Shown: positions 52,571 to 61,468 of the stretch, one piece after another
Layout: each line of letters starts with the position of its first letter
Numbering within the stretch: position 1 is the stretch's first letter
Assembly (NCBI GenBank): GCA_963787645.1
Contig: CAWBDS010000004.1
Coordinates: forward strand, 124,001 to 188,000
Reading direction: 5' to 3'
Source: Palsa-504 sp963787645
GTDB taxonomy: Bacteria; Actinomycetota; Actinomycetes; Streptosporangiales; Streptosporangiaceae
Length of the DNA stretch: 64,000 nt
Program-made: the position numbers and the translations under genes
The notes under the pieces: generated by a model
Database searches by the model: none
The model's input: the letters and a program-made list of their open reading frames with translations, nothing else
What the model was told of the DNA's origin: nothing

Positions 52571-52594
52571 GCGCATCACCGGACGGTGATGCGC
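52571..52594 (+). terminator. Hairpin terminator after the SWIM gene
   Basis: A perfect 10-base stem GCGCATCACC/GGTGATGCGC with a GGAC loop. It covers the possible start at 52586 of the next frame, which argues for the later start at 52622. Confidence 0.7.
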
Positions 52595-52621
52595 GCTCCT
52601 ATCAGGGTGGTGGACTCCCAC

Positions 52622-54280
52622 GTGACGCAGCCGACCGGCACCGGGGGCCCGGGGGGCCTGACCCAGCGCGCCCCGGGCATCGCCCGGGGCGCGCTGCTGA
52701 TCGCCGGGCTCACCATCGTGTCCCGGATCCTGGGCCTGGTGCGCACGCTGGTGTTTTCCCAGACCATCGGCGCCGACTGCCTGGGTACCTCGTACGTCAC
52801 CGCCAACCAGGTGCCGAACCTGATCTACGAGCTGGTCCTGGGCGGCGCGCTGACCAGCGCCATGGTCCCGGTGCTGGCCCGCTCGGCCGAGCGGGCCAGC
52901 ACCGATCTGGCCGAGCGGGCCCGGGTCAGCCAGATCACCTCCGCGCTGCTGACCTGGTCGGTGGTCATCCTGGTCCCGCTGTCCCTGGCCATCGTGGCGG
53001 CGGCCGGGCCGGTCGCGTCGCTGCTCAACCCAGCCAACGCGAACGCGCACTGCCCGCGCGGCGACATGATCGCCACCACCACCGCCATGCTGGAGGTGTT
53101 CGCCCCGCAGGCGCTGCTGTACGGGCTTTCGGTCGTGCTGTACGGCTTGCTGCAGGCCTACCGCCGGTTCACCGGGCCGACCATCGGGCCGGCCGTGTCC
53201 AGCTTGGTCCTGATCGCGGCCTACCTGTCCTTCGTGCCGCTGGCCAAGGGACTGCCGCTGGCCAGGCTGCCGCTGCAGGCCGAACTGGTGCTGTCGGTGG
53301 GGACCACCCTGGGCGTGGCGGCCCTGGTCCTGGTGGGCGTGGTGCCCACCTGGCGGCTGCACCTGCGGCTGCGGCCCACCCTGCGGTTCCCGGCCGGGGT
53401 GGCGCGGCGGGCCAGCGGCCTGGCCCTGGTCGGCGTGGCCGAGCTGATCGCCGTGGACATCGCGTCTTTGGTGGCCATCGCGCTGGCCAACGGGCGGGGC
53501 GATACCGGGGCGCTGGTCCTGTTCAACTACGCCAACCAGGTGTTCGGCACCCTGTCCGCGGTGCTGGCGCTGTCCATCGTCACCAGCGCGTTCCCCGTCC
53601 TGTCCGCCCGCGACGGGCCGGAGTTCGCCCGGACTTGCGCCGGATCGACCCGCGCGGTACTGCTCATGTCCTGGCTCGGCGCGGCGGTGATCGGGGCGGT
53701 CGCCGTCCCGGCCGCGCACGTGCTGGCCCGCCACCCGGACCAGGTGCCCCAGCTCATCGAGGCCTTCGCGCTGTTCGCTCCCGGTGTCGCGGGTACCGCG
53801 GTGATCGCCAACCTGTCCCGGGTCATGATGGTCATCGGACGGCTCAAGGTCGCGGCCGTGGCCGTCGCGGGCAGCTGGGTGCTGGTCATGGTGGCCGACC
53901 TGGTGCTGGCCGAACTCGCCCCGGCCCGCCTGGTGGTCGCCGCGCTGGCGCTGGGGAACACCATCGGCCAGACCGTGGTGGCCGTCCCGCTGGTGCTGCT
54001 GACCCGCCGGATCTGCGGCCGGGATGCCCTGGCGGGCACCGGCCACGCCATGCTGGCCGGGCTGGCCGCGGGCGCGGTGGCGGCCGCGGTCGGCGTGGCC
54101 ATCAGCCTGGCCGACTCCGGCGGCGGCAAGCTGCTGGCCGTCGGGGTGGCCATGGCCGCGGCGGCCTGCTGCATCGTGGCCTTCGGGGTGGTCGCGTTCC
54201 TGCTGGACCGCGGCGACCTGCGCGCCATCGCGCGGCGGCTCCGGCAGGCCCGGTCGGCCGCCCGCCTCCGCCGCGGCTAG
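52622..54280 (+). CDS. MurJ-family lipid II flippase, second copy
   Basis: A 552-residue, 14-helix membrane protein, nearly colinear with the protein at 30774: VSRILGLVRTLVFSQTIGA, ANQVPNLIYELVLGGALTSA and FNYANQVFGTLSAVLALSIV. I use GTG 52622 as start because the alternative at 52586 lies in a terminator hairpin. It sits between the SWIM gene and a convergent acidic protein and is not linked to a wall-synthesis operon. Which of the copies is the main peptidoglycan flippase cannot be told. Confidence 0.88.
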   Translation: MTQPTGTGGPGGLTQRAPGIARGALLIAGLTIVSRILGLVRTLVFSQTIGADCLGTSYVTANQVPNLIYELVLGGALTSAMVPVLARSAERASTDLAERARVSQITSALLTWSVVILVPLSLAIVAAAGPVASLLNPANANAHCPRGDMIATTTAMLEVFAPQALLYGLSVVLYGLLQAYRRFTGPTIGPAVSSLVLIAAYLSFVPLAKGLPLARLPLQAELVLSVGTTLGVAALVLVGVVPTWRLHLRLRPTLRFPAGVARRASGLALVGVAELIAVDIASLVAIALANGRGDTGALVLFNYANQVFGTLSAVLALSIVTSAFPVLSARDGPEFARTCAGSTRAVLLMSWLGAAVIGAVAVPAAHVLARHPDQVPQLIEAFALFAPGVAGTAVIANLSRVMMVIGRLKVAAVAVAGSWVLVMVADLVLAELAPARLVVAALALGNTIGQTVVAVPLVLLTRRICGRDALAGTGHAMLAGLAAGAVAAAVGVAISLADSGGGKLLAVGVAMAAAACCIVAFGVVAFLLDRGDLRAIARRLRQARSAARLRRG

Positions 54281-54289
54281 GCGCGGCGG

Positions 54290-55477
54290 CTAGGCGCCGC
54301 CGGCCGGTGCCCAGACCCGGCGCATGGCTTCGGGCAGGCCCCACCAGCCCAGCGGGGTCAGGCGGTCCTGGTCGTCGATCGCGCCCAGGATCTGCCACAG
54401 CGAGGTGACCGGCAGGAACAGCCCTTCCATGCCGAGCTCGTCGAACTCGGCCTCCTCGTCGAACTCGTCCGCCGGGTATTCGTCGTCGTCCAGGGCCGCC
54501 TCGGCGCCGTCCGGATCGTAGTCCCGGACGTATCCGGCCAGATCGGCGGCTGACGCGGACGTTCCCGGCCCGCCCACCACGAGCGCGGTGATCACCGCCA
54601 GCCAGTCGAAGTGGTCGATGGCGCAGATGGCCGCGACCGCGCTGTCCGTCTCGCTCAGCTCGCCGTCACCGTCGTCCGGGCCGGACCAGTCGTCCGAGGA
54701 CCCCTGCGGCGACGCCACCCCGACGGCCAGCCGCAGCCACAGCTCGGCGTCGTCGGCGGGCAGGTCTGCCGCGTGCATGCCGCCGCACTCGATCAGGAGC
54801 TCACCGGGCCAGCCGGGCCGGGCGATGTACTCGCGCAGCCGGCCGCTGGCCGCCCGCAGGTCCTCGGCCGGGCGCGGCCGGTCACCGACCTGGTCCAGCA
54901 GCTCGCCGACGGCGGCCAGCGCCTCGGCGTCGGCGGCGTCCCACTCGGCCAGGAACTCCTCGTCCTTCTCGTCGAGCAGCACGTCCATCGGGACCCGGCC
55001 GTCGGGCAGCGGGGAGGTCATCCACCGCTCCTGCAGGGAGATGTAGGCCTGGCAGGCCACCGGGTCGGCCCCGGCCAGCAGGTCAGGGTCGATCGCCCCG
55101 GCGGCCAGCTGGTCCTCCAGGTGGCTGACCAGGCGGGTGTGCATCTCCGCGGCCAGCTGGCTGCGCTCGGACTGGTCGTCCCAGACGTGCAGGCCGATGA
55201 TCCCGTTCGGCTCGGTGCCGGTGGCCTCCAGCCAGGTCCGGACGTCCCCGAACGTGGCGTCTTTGTCGTTGATCTTGTGCAGGATCGCCTCGGCCGACGA
55301 CCAGAACACCGCCGACAGCGGATTGCCCGCCGCGAGCAGCCCGCGGCGCAGGCCAGGCAGCGAGGCCAGGGCGTCAGGCGACGGTACGGTCAGCAGGGCG
55401 AGGGCGATATCGCGCCTGGTCAGTTCGCTGAGCGGCCGGGCGGCCAGCTCGGCCACGCGATCGGCGTCAAGGTTCAC
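54290..55477 (-). CDS. Acidic hypothetical protein
   Basis: A 395-residue, strongly acidic protein with no signal peptide, membrane helix or motif I recognise. The N-terminal part (ALLTVPSPDALASLPGLRRG, then LHKINDKDATFGDVRTWLEA) is predicted helical; the C-terminal part has runs of Asp and Glu (DDDEYPADEFDEEAEFDELG). It is directly downstream of serS (10 bases) and probably in the same transcript. A cytoplasmic role is likely; nothing more can be said. Confidence 0.7.
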   Translation of the reverse strand: MNLDADRVAELAARPLSELTRRDIALALLTVPSPDALASLPGLRRGLLAAGNPLSAVFWSSAEAILHKINDKDATFGDVRTWLEATGTEPNGIIGLHVWDDQSERSQLAAEMHTRLVSHLEDQLAAGAIDPDLLAGADPVACQAYISLQERWMTSPLPDGRVPMDVLLDEKDEEFLAEWDAADAEALAAVGELLDQVGDRPRPAEDLRAASGRLREYIARPGWPGELLIECGGMHAADLPADDAELWLRLAVGVASPQGSSDDWSGPDDGDGELSETDSAVAAICAIDHFDWLAVITALVVGGPGTSASAADLAGYVRDYDPDGAEAALDDDEYPADEFDEEAEFDELGMEGLFLPVTSLWQILGAIDDQDRLTPLGWWGLPEAMRRVWAPAGGA

Positions 55478-55487
55478 GCCTCGCAGC

Positions 55488-56750
55488 CTAGAGCAGTTCG
55501 CGCCCGCCGAGGTAGGGGCGCAGGACCTCGGGTATCCGGACCTGCGCGTCGGCGGTCTGGAAGTTCTCGACCAGCGCGGCCAGGATCCGCGGGGTGGCCA
55601 CGGCCGTGTTGTTCAGCGTGTAGGCGAACCGGATTGTGCCGTCCGGGTCGCGGTACCGCACGCCGGCCCGGCGCGCCTGCCAGTCCAGCAGGGACGAGCA
55701 GCTGTGCGTTTCGCGGTACGCGTCCAGCGACGGCATCCAGGTGTTGATGTCGTTCATCCGGTACTTGCCCGCGCCCATGTCGCCGGTGGAGCACTCCACT
55801 ACCTCGTAGGCCAGGCCCAGCGCCTGCAGCAGCTGCTCGGCCGTGCCGAGCAGCTCTTCGTGCCAGCGGTCGGATTCGGCCACGTCGGCCGCGCAGATGA
55901 CGAACTGCTCGACCTTCTCGAACTGGTGGACCCGCAGCAGCCCGCGCACGTCGCGGCCGGCGCTGCCGGCCTCCCGCCGGAAGCACGGCGAGATCCCCGC
56001 GCACCGGATCGGCAGCTGCTTGCGGTCCAGGATCTCGTCGCTGTGCAGGCCGACCAGCGCGACCTCGGCCGTCCCGGCCAGGTACAGGTCGTCGGCCGGG
56101 ATGGCGTAGATCTCCTCCCGGTGGGCCGGGAACATGCCCGTCCCCACCAGCGCCTTGTCGCGGACCAGCGACGGCACGCTGACCAGCGTGAAGTCCTTGT
56201 CGCTGAGCAGGTTCAGCGCGTAGGAGTGCACCGCGCGCTCGAGCAGCACCATGTCCCCGGTCAGCGCGTAGGCGCGTTCCCCGGAGACCTTGCGGGCCCG
56301 GGCGAAGTCGGCCCAGCCACGCTTCTCCAGCAGGTCGACATGATCCAGCGGCGGAAAGCTGAACTCCGGCGGCTGGCCGAAGCTCCGGATGACCACGTTC
56401 GCCGACTCGTCGGGCCCGACCGGCGCGCCCGGCCAGGGGATGGTCGGGGTCAGCAGCATCAGGCCGTCCAGCGTCTCGCTGGTCTCGGCCAGCTGCTCAC
56501 GCAGCGACCTGAGCTGGGCGTCGAGCTTCTCGGACTCGATCTTCAGCTCGGCGCGCCGGGCCTCGTCGGCCCGGGCGTACTCCTTGGACGAGCTCTTCCG
56601 GATCGCCTGGGCCCGGTCCACCTCGGTCTGCAGCCTGCGGCTCTCCCGGTCCAGGTCGAGCAGCTCGTCTACGTCCAGGTTGATGCCCTTGACCCGGACG
56701 GCCGCCTTGACCTGGTCCGGGTGCTCCCTGATGAATCGCTTGTCCAGCAT
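55488..56750 (-). CDS. serS: Serine--tRNA ligase
   Basis: A 420-residue class II synthetase that charges tRNA-Ser. The N-terminal coiled coil (residues 30-105, LDLDRESRRLQTEVDRAQAI) binds the tRNA long arm. Motif 2 is CFRREAGSAGRDVRGLLRVH and motif 3 lies in AVATPRILAALVENFQ. The length and ATG start are typical. It is divergent from a small membrane gene. No T-box leader is visible upstream. Confidence 0.96.
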   Translation of the reverse strand: MLDKRFIREHPDQVKAAVRVKGINLDVDELLDLDRESRRLQTEVDRAQAIRKSSSKEYARADEARRAELKIESEKLDAQLRSLREQLAETSETLDGLMLLTPTIPWPGAPVGPDESANVVIRSFGQPPEFSFPPLDHVDLLEKRGWADFARARKVSGERAYALTGDMVLLERAVHSYALNLLSDKDFTLVSVPSLVRDKALVGTGMFPAHREEIYAIPADDLYLAGTAEVALVGLHSDEILDRKQLPIRCAGISPCFRREAGSAGRDVRGLLRVHQFEKVEQFVICAADVAESDRWHEELLGTAEQLLQALGLAYEVVECSTGDMGAGKYRMNDINTWMPSLDAYRETHSCSSLLDWQARRAGVRYRDPDGTIRFAYTLNNTAVATPRILAALVENFQTADAQVRIPEVLRPYLGGRELL

Positions 56751-56876
56751 GGGTACGCGTCAGCCTTTTGTTTGTTTTCCCAAGAATTACTTAGCCCCCG
56801 CACGGAAAACGCTACCAGCAGTGGCCGCCGGGTCGCCCCGGATAATCGCCCGGCCCGGCTCGCGTACCGTGAACAA

Positions 56877-57317
56877 GTGCTGCTGACCAACCACGTCCTG
56901 TCCGGCGCGCTGATCGGCGCCCTGGTCCGCCACCCGGCGCCCGCCTTCGCGGCCGGCGTCGTCTCGCACTTCGCGCTCGACGCGGTGCCGCACTGGGGTG
57001 ACTGGGCCAGCATCCGCCAGTTCCTCCGGGTCGCGGTGCCGGACGGGCTGATCGGCCTGGCCGCGATGGGCACCCTCACCGCGCTGGCCCCGGCCGAACG
57101 CCGCCCCGCCGTGCTGGCGGGCATGGTCGGCGCCGCCCTGCCCGATGTCGACAAGCCGGCCAAGCTGTGGTTCGGCCGGTCGCCGTGGCCCCGGGCGGTG
57201 GACCAGTTCCACATGGGTATCCAGCGGGAAGCGGCCGGCCGCGCGCACCTCGAACTGCTGGCCGCGGCCGGCTTCGGCACCGCCGCGCTCGTGGCCCTGC
57301 GCAAGCCCCACCCCTAG
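56877..57317 (+). CDS. Small membrane-associated metal-dependent hydrolase-like protein
   Basis: A 146-residue protein starting at GTG 56877. The N-terminus LLTNHVLSGALIGALVRHPA and SHFALDAVPHWGD resemble YdjM/DUF457-type membrane hydrolases, in which His and Asp residues bind metal. Hydrophobic stretches suggest two or three membrane helices. The family assignment is tentative. The stop lies inside a tandem repeat that separates it from a convergent TetR gene. Confidence 0.6.
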   Translation: MLLTNHVLSGALIGALVRHPAPAFAAGVVSHFALDAVPHWGDWASIRQFLRVAVPDGLIGLAAMGTLTALAPAERRPAVLAGMVGAALPDVDKPAKLWFGRSPWPRAVDQFHMGIQREAAGRAHLELLAAAGFGTAALVALRKPHP

Positions 57318-57370
57318 GCCAGCCCACCCCTAGGCCAGCCCAGCCCTAAGCCAGCCCAGCCCTAAGCCAG
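57307..57370. repeat. 16-bp tandem repeat between convergent genes
   Basis: Four units of CCCACCCCTAGGCCAG or the variant CCCAGCCCTAAGCCAG, then a degenerate fifth unit. Each carries CCTAGG/CCTAAG. The stop codons of both flanking genes lie in the array or its degenerate end. It may have grown by slippage from a terminator. Confidence 0.85.
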
Positions 57371-57377
57371 CACCGCC

Positions 57378-58199
57378 TTAGGCCGGCAGCGGGTAACGCA
57401 GCCCGACCAGGGTGGCCATGTCCGACAGGATGAAATCGAACATGGGCGCCGGGTCCTCCAGCGCGAACCGCATGTGGCCGAACACCTCCATGGCCACCGC
57501 CCCGTACAGCACGGTCCAGCAGCGCAGGAAGGTGAGCACCGCGCCAATCGGCAGGTCGGCGCCGAGCGCGTCCCGGTAGCTGACCAGCTGCTCGCTCAGC
57601 CCGGGATCGATCTCCCCGTCGGCCGGCACCGGGAACGGCAGCTGGGTCCACAGCTCGAGGAACAGCGCGAAGAACGTCCCCGCGAAGGCCAGGGCGCACT
57701 CGTCCGCGATGTCGTACCGCCCGTCGTCCAGCCCGGGCAGCGGCACCCCGAACAGCAGGCTGAACTCGGCCTTATGGGTCAGCGACCAGTGCCGGAACTC
57801 CCGGCAGGCCGCGACCATCTTGACCGTGAGCTTGACCTGAGCGGGATCCCCGGCCGCCCCCGGCGGCGGCTCCGCGGCGTCGATGGCCCGGGCGATGCCG
57901 TCGCCCAGTTCGATGAACATGTTCGCGCACACGTGCCGGACCAGCTCTTCGCGGTTGTCGAAGTAGCGGTACAGGCCCGGCGCGGTCATCCCCATCTCCC
58001 GCGCGATGGCCCGCAGCGTCACCGCCTCCGGGCCGCTGGCCACCAGCAGCCGCCGCGCGGTCTGGATGATCTCCTCGGTGGTCGCCGCGCGCAGCCGGTC
58101 GCGCCGGGACACCGAGGGCCCGGTACCCGGCTCGATGGCCGCCTGCGTCACCACGTCCTCCAAGGATTCACCGACGGTCGATGCTAACTCACTTGACAC
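57378..58199 (-). CDS. TetR/AcrR-family regulator next to an MMPL exporter
   Basis: A 273-residue regulator with an unusually long N-terminal extension before the HTH (VTLRAIAREMGMTAPGLYRY). The C-terminal domain (WSLTHKAEFSLLFGVPLPG, with WTVLYGAVAMEVFGHM) matches TetR_C proteins of the WHG type. The GTG start at 58199 lies in a CACTAGTG palindrome, possibly its operator; a later start is also possible. It is divergent from the MMPL gene and is its likely repressor. Confidence 0.85.
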   Translation of the reverse strand: MSSELASTVGESLEDVVTQAAIEPGTGPSVSRRDRLRAATTEEIIQTARRLLVASGPEAVTLRAIAREMGMTAPGLYRYFDNREELVRHVCANMFIELGDGIARAIDAAEPPPGAAGDPAQVKLTVKMVAACREFRHWSLTHKAEFSLLFGVPLPGLDDGRYDIADECALAFAGTFFALFLELWTQLPFPVPADGEIDPGLSEQLVSYRDALGADLPIGAVLTFLRCWTVLYGAVAMEVFGHMRFALEDPAPMFDFILSDMATLVGLRYPLPA

Positions 58200-58289
58200 T
58201 AGTGAACACCGTATGCAAAGTTAGCGTAGTAATCAGTTTACATCGTTTACTTGAGTAATCAAGGGAAACGCATAGCTCGGGAGGCAGCT
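58197..58289. promoter_or_regulatory. Divergent TetR/MMPL promoter region
   Basis: The AT-rich gap holds a perfect palindrome CACTAGTG (58197-58204) next to TTGACA, a repeated AGTAATCA, and GTTTACATCGTTTAC. These are candidate operator and promoter parts; none is proven. Confidence 0.45.
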
Positions 58290-60461
58290 ATGTTCGAAGC
58301 CTGGGGCCGGGTGCTGTCCCGCCGTCGCCGGCGCACGCTGATCATCACGCTCCTGTTCGTCGCCTTCGCCGCAGCCTGGGGGACCGGCGTATTCGGCCAG
58401 CTGTCATCCGGCGACAACTTCACCCCGCCGTCCAGCCAGGCCCAGCGTGAGGCCAACCTGGCCGATCAGGTCTTCGGCCGCAACGACGCCGACGTCGTGG
58501 TGCTGTACCGCAGCGCCACCATGACCGTCGCCGACCCGGCCTACCGGCAGGCGGTCAGCGCCGCGCTGGACCGGCTGCCCCGCTCCGACGTGGCCCGGGT
58601 GACCACCTACTGGTCCACCGGCTCGCCCAGCCTGGTCAGCACCGACCGGCACTCCACCTACGCGGTGCTCCAGCTCACCGGGGCCGACGACGCGGCCCGG
58701 CACACGACCTACAACGCGATCAAGAACGACCTGGATCCGGCCAGCCTGACCGCCGACGGGGTGACCGCCAAGGCGGGCGGCAACGTGGCCATGGAGGTCG
58801 CGGTCAACAACGAGGTCAGCGCGGACATCGCCAAGGCCGAGGGCTTCTCCATGCCGGTCCTGCTGATCCTGCTGCTGGTCATCTTCGGCAGCCTGGCCGC
58901 GGCCTCGCTCCCGCTGGCCATCGGCGGGCTGGCCATCCTGGGCTCGTTCACCGTGCTGCGGCTGCTGACCATGTTCACCACGGTCTCGGTCTACTCGCTG
59001 AACATCACCACCATCCTGGGCCTGGGCCTGGGCATCGACTACGGCCTGTTCATGGTCACCCGGTTCCGCGAGGAACTGCACCGCCAGCCGACCGTGGAAG
59101 CCGCCGTGGCCCGCACCGTCGCCACCGCGGGCCGGACGGTCGCCGTCTCCGGCGTCACGGTCGCGCTCGCGCTGACCAGCCTGATGCTGTTCCCGGAGAG
59201 CTTCCTGCGCTCGATGGGCTACGGCGGGGTGGCCACCGTCGCGGTGGACGTGCTGGCCGCGCTCATCGTGCTGCCCGCCCTGCTGGCCGTCCTCGGCCAC
59301 CGGGTCAACGCGCTGCGCATCCGCCGCTCGGTCCGGCGCCCCCCGCGGGATGAGGCCAGCGGGGCCTGGTACCGGCTGGCCCGCAGCGTCATGCGCCGCC
59401 CGGTGGTCTACGCCTCCGTGATCACCATCGCGCTGCTGGCCCTGGGCGCGCCGTTCCTGCACATCTCGTGGGGCGGCACCGACGCCCGGACCCTGCCCGC
59501 CGCCGCCACGGTCCGGCAGGTCTCGCAGACGCTGGACAGCCAGTTCCCGGTCAACTCGACCGATCCGGTCGAGGCGCTCATCACCGGGGCGAGCGGCCCG
59601 GCGGCGGTGACCTCCTACCTGCACCGCATCGACGCCATCCCCGGCGTGACCGGAACGCAGGTCACCGGGGTCAAGGGCGGCACCACCCGAGTCGACGTGG
59701 GCTACACCTCGGCCCCGGTGTCCTCGGCGGCCCGGCACATCGTGACCCAGATCCGGGCCCTGGCCCCGCCCGCCGGTGCCACCGTGCTGGTCGGCGGGAC
59801 CACCGCCGGGCTGGTCGACGAACTGGCCAGCCTGGGTTCGGTGCTGCCCTGGATGGCGCTGCTGGTCTGCCTGTCCACGTTCGTGCTGCTGTTCCTGGCC
59901 TTCGGCTCGGTGGTGCTGCCGCTGAAGGCGATCGTGATGAACGCGCTGTCGCTGGGCGCCACGTTCGGCGTGGTGGTGTGGATCTTCCAGTGGGGCCACC
60001 TGTCCGGCCTGCTGCGGTTCACCTCGACCGGCACCATCGACCCGACCATGCCGATCCTCATGGCGGCCATCATCTTCGGCCTGTCCATGGACTACGAGGT
60101 GTTCCTGCTGTCCCGGGTCCGGGAGCGCTACGACCAGACCGGCGACAACACCGCCGCGGTGGCGGCCGGCCTGCAGCGCACCGGCGGCGTGATCACCAGC
60201 CTGGCCCTGCTGCTGATCATCGTGGTGGCCGCGTTCTCGGCCTCGGGCATCACGTTCATCAAGCTGCTGGGCGTGGGCATGGTGGTGGCGCTGCTGGTGG
60301 ACGCGTCGGTGGTCCGGATCCTGCTGGTGCCGGCCACCATGCGGCTGCTCGGCCGGGCCAACTGGTGGGCGCCGCGCCCGCTGCGCCGCCTGTACGCGCG
60401 GTACGGGATCAAGGAGGAGACCCCAGGTCCGGTGCCGGTGACCGCGGGCGCGCGCGGCTGA
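58290..60461 (+). CDS. MMPL-family transporter
   Basis: A 723-residue RND-type exporter with the start at ATG 58290 behind GGGAGGC. It has two halves, each with an extracellular loop (about residues 50-180 and 400-520) and a block of helices (NITTILGLGLGIDYGLFMVT in the first, IFGLSMDYEVFLLSRVRERY in the second). The Asp/Tyr of GLGIDYG and SMDYE are the proton-relay positions of the MmpL family, which moves lipids or drugs. A TetR regulator is divergent, and a terminator follows the stop. Confidence 0.94.
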   Translation: MFEAWGRVLSRRRRRTLIITLLFVAFAAAWGTGVFGQLSSGDNFTPPSSQAQREANLADQVFGRNDADVVVLYRSATMTVADPAYRQAVSAALDRLPRSDVARVTTYWSTGSPSLVSTDRHSTYAVLQLTGADDAARHTTYNAIKNDLDPASLTADGVTAKAGGNVAMEVAVNNEVSADIAKAEGFSMPVLLILLLVIFGSLAAASLPLAIGGLAILGSFTVLRLLTMFTTVSVYSLNITTILGLGLGIDYGLFMVTRFREELHRQPTVEAAVARTVATAGRTVAVSGVTVALALTSLMLFPESFLRSMGYGGVATVAVDVLAALIVLPALLAVLGHRVNALRIRRSVRRPPRDEASGAWYRLARSVMRRPVVYASVITIALLALGAPFLHISWGGTDARTLPAAATVRQVSQTLDSQFPVNSTDPVEALITGASGPAAVTSYLHRIDAIPGVTGTQVTGVKGGTTRVDVGYTSAPVSSAARHIVTQIRALAPPAGATVLVGGTTAGLVDELASLGSVLPWMALLVCLSTFVLLFLAFGSVVLPLKAIVMNALSLGATFGVVVWIFQWGHLSGLLRFTSTGTIDPTMPILMAAIIFGLSMDYEVFLLSRVRERYDQTGDNTAAVAAGLQRTGGVITSLALLLIIVVAAFSASGITFIKLLGVGMVVALLVDASVVRILLVPATMRLLGRANWWAPRPLRRLYARYGIKEETPGPVPVTAGARG

Positions 60462-60484
60462 CCCGCCGCCCTTCCTTATTTCTG

Positions 60485-60522
60485 CCGAACGGGCCGTGGT
60501 ATCACCCACCCGGCCCGTTCGG
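60485..60522 (+). terminator. Hairpin terminator after the MMPL gene
   Basis: A 12-base stem CCGAACGGGCCG (60485-60496) with CGGCCCGTTCGG (60511-60522) and a 14-base loop, 24 bases after the MMPL stop. Confidence 0.8.
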
Positions 60523-60615
60523 TGCGTCCCGGGCGCTGCCGGTACAGTAGCCAGGCGACCGGCCGGAGGACTATCGTGCCCGGAGATCGTGCAGAGCCTG
60601 GCAGAGGAGAGACCG

Positions 60616-60951
60616 ATGAACCAGCCCGTGGCGGTGCCGGAAGTGCTGTCGGCGGATCTGCCCGCCGGGGCGTACCTGCTGGACGTGCGCGAAGACGATG
60701 AGTGGGCCGCCGGGCACGCGCCCGAGGCCGTGCACGTGCGGCTCGGCGACCTCGGCGCGCGGGCGGGCGATCTGCCGCGCGACCGTGAGGTGTACGTGAT
60801 CTGCCGCACCGGCAACCGGTCGGCCTACGCGGCCCAGGCGCTGCTCGGCGGCGGGCTGCACGCGATCAACGTGGCCGACGGCATGACCGGCTGGGCGGTC
60901 GCGGGCCTGCCCATGGTCAGCGACGGCGGCGGCGAGCCCTACGTGGCCTAG
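60616..60951 (+). CDS. Rhodanese-domain protein
   Basis: A 111-residue single rhodanese domain. The active-site Cys loop is ICRTGNRSAYAA, a complete sulfurtransferase/phosphatase-like loop, and LLDVREDDEWAAGHAPEAVH is the N-terminal CH2A-type motif. The ATG 60616 has GAGGAGAG upstream. No partner enzyme is next to it. It may move sulfur in general metabolism. Confidence 0.9.
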   Translation: MNQPVAVPEVLSADLPAGAYLLDVREDDEWAAGHAPEAVHVRLGDLGARAGDLPRDREVYVICRTGNRSAYAAQALLGGGLHAINVADGMTGWAVAGLPMVSDGGGEPYVA

Positions 60952-60962
60952 CGGTACCCGGA

Positions 60963-61379
60963 TTGGACCTGGTTTGCGTCCGGGACCTGCACGTTCAGGC
61001 CGTCATCGGCGTGCACGACTGGGAGCGCGAGATTACCCAGACGCTCATCGTCACGGTGGAGATGGCCGCCGACGTCCGGTCCGCGGCGCGGCACGACGAC
61101 CTGGCCGACGCGCTGGATTACTCGGCGGTGGCCCGGACCATCATCACCGTGGTGCAAGACGGCCGGTTCCGGCTCATCGAGACCGCGGCCGAACGGGTCG
61201 CCGAGCGCCTGCTGGCCGACCATCGGGTCCGCTGGCTGCGCCTCGAGGTCCGCAAGCCCATCGCCGGCGGCGATTACACCGCCGCCGTCACCGTAGAGCG
61301 GGGCGGCGGTCGGCAGCCGGGCCGCTCAGGCCCGGCTACCGACTCCGGCACGCCGGACGCGGCGACCTGGGGGGGATAG
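60963..61379 (+). CDS. folB: Dihydroneopterin aldolase-like protein
   Basis: A 138-residue protein in the FolB family, which acts in folate synthesis. The conserved GVHDWEREITQTLIV carries the catalytic region (Glu in WEREI), and RLEVRKPIAGGDYTAA gives the C-terminal strand with the active-site Lys. The start is TTG 60963, 12 bases after the rhodanese gene. It stands apart from other fol genes in this window. A short Gly/Pro-rich tail extends past the usual end. Confidence 0.85.
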   Translation: MDLVCVRDLHVQAVIGVHDWEREITQTLIVTVEMAADVRSAARHDDLADALDYSAVARTIITVVQDGRFRLIETAAERVAERLLADHRVRWLRLEVRKPIAGGDYTAAVTVERGGGRQPGRSGPATDSGTPDAATWGG

Positions 61380-61468
61380 GCCGCACTGCGCAGGCGCACG
61401 ATTCCAGACTGTACAACGTATGCCCGGCTTGTGTATCCATGCGCGGACCGGGGCGGTAACGGCCCTGG

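Noticed and set aside
58404..60815. 803-codon frame on the - strand
   Set aside because: Antisense shadow of the MMPL gene; repetitive Gln/Gly/Asp content and no start signal.
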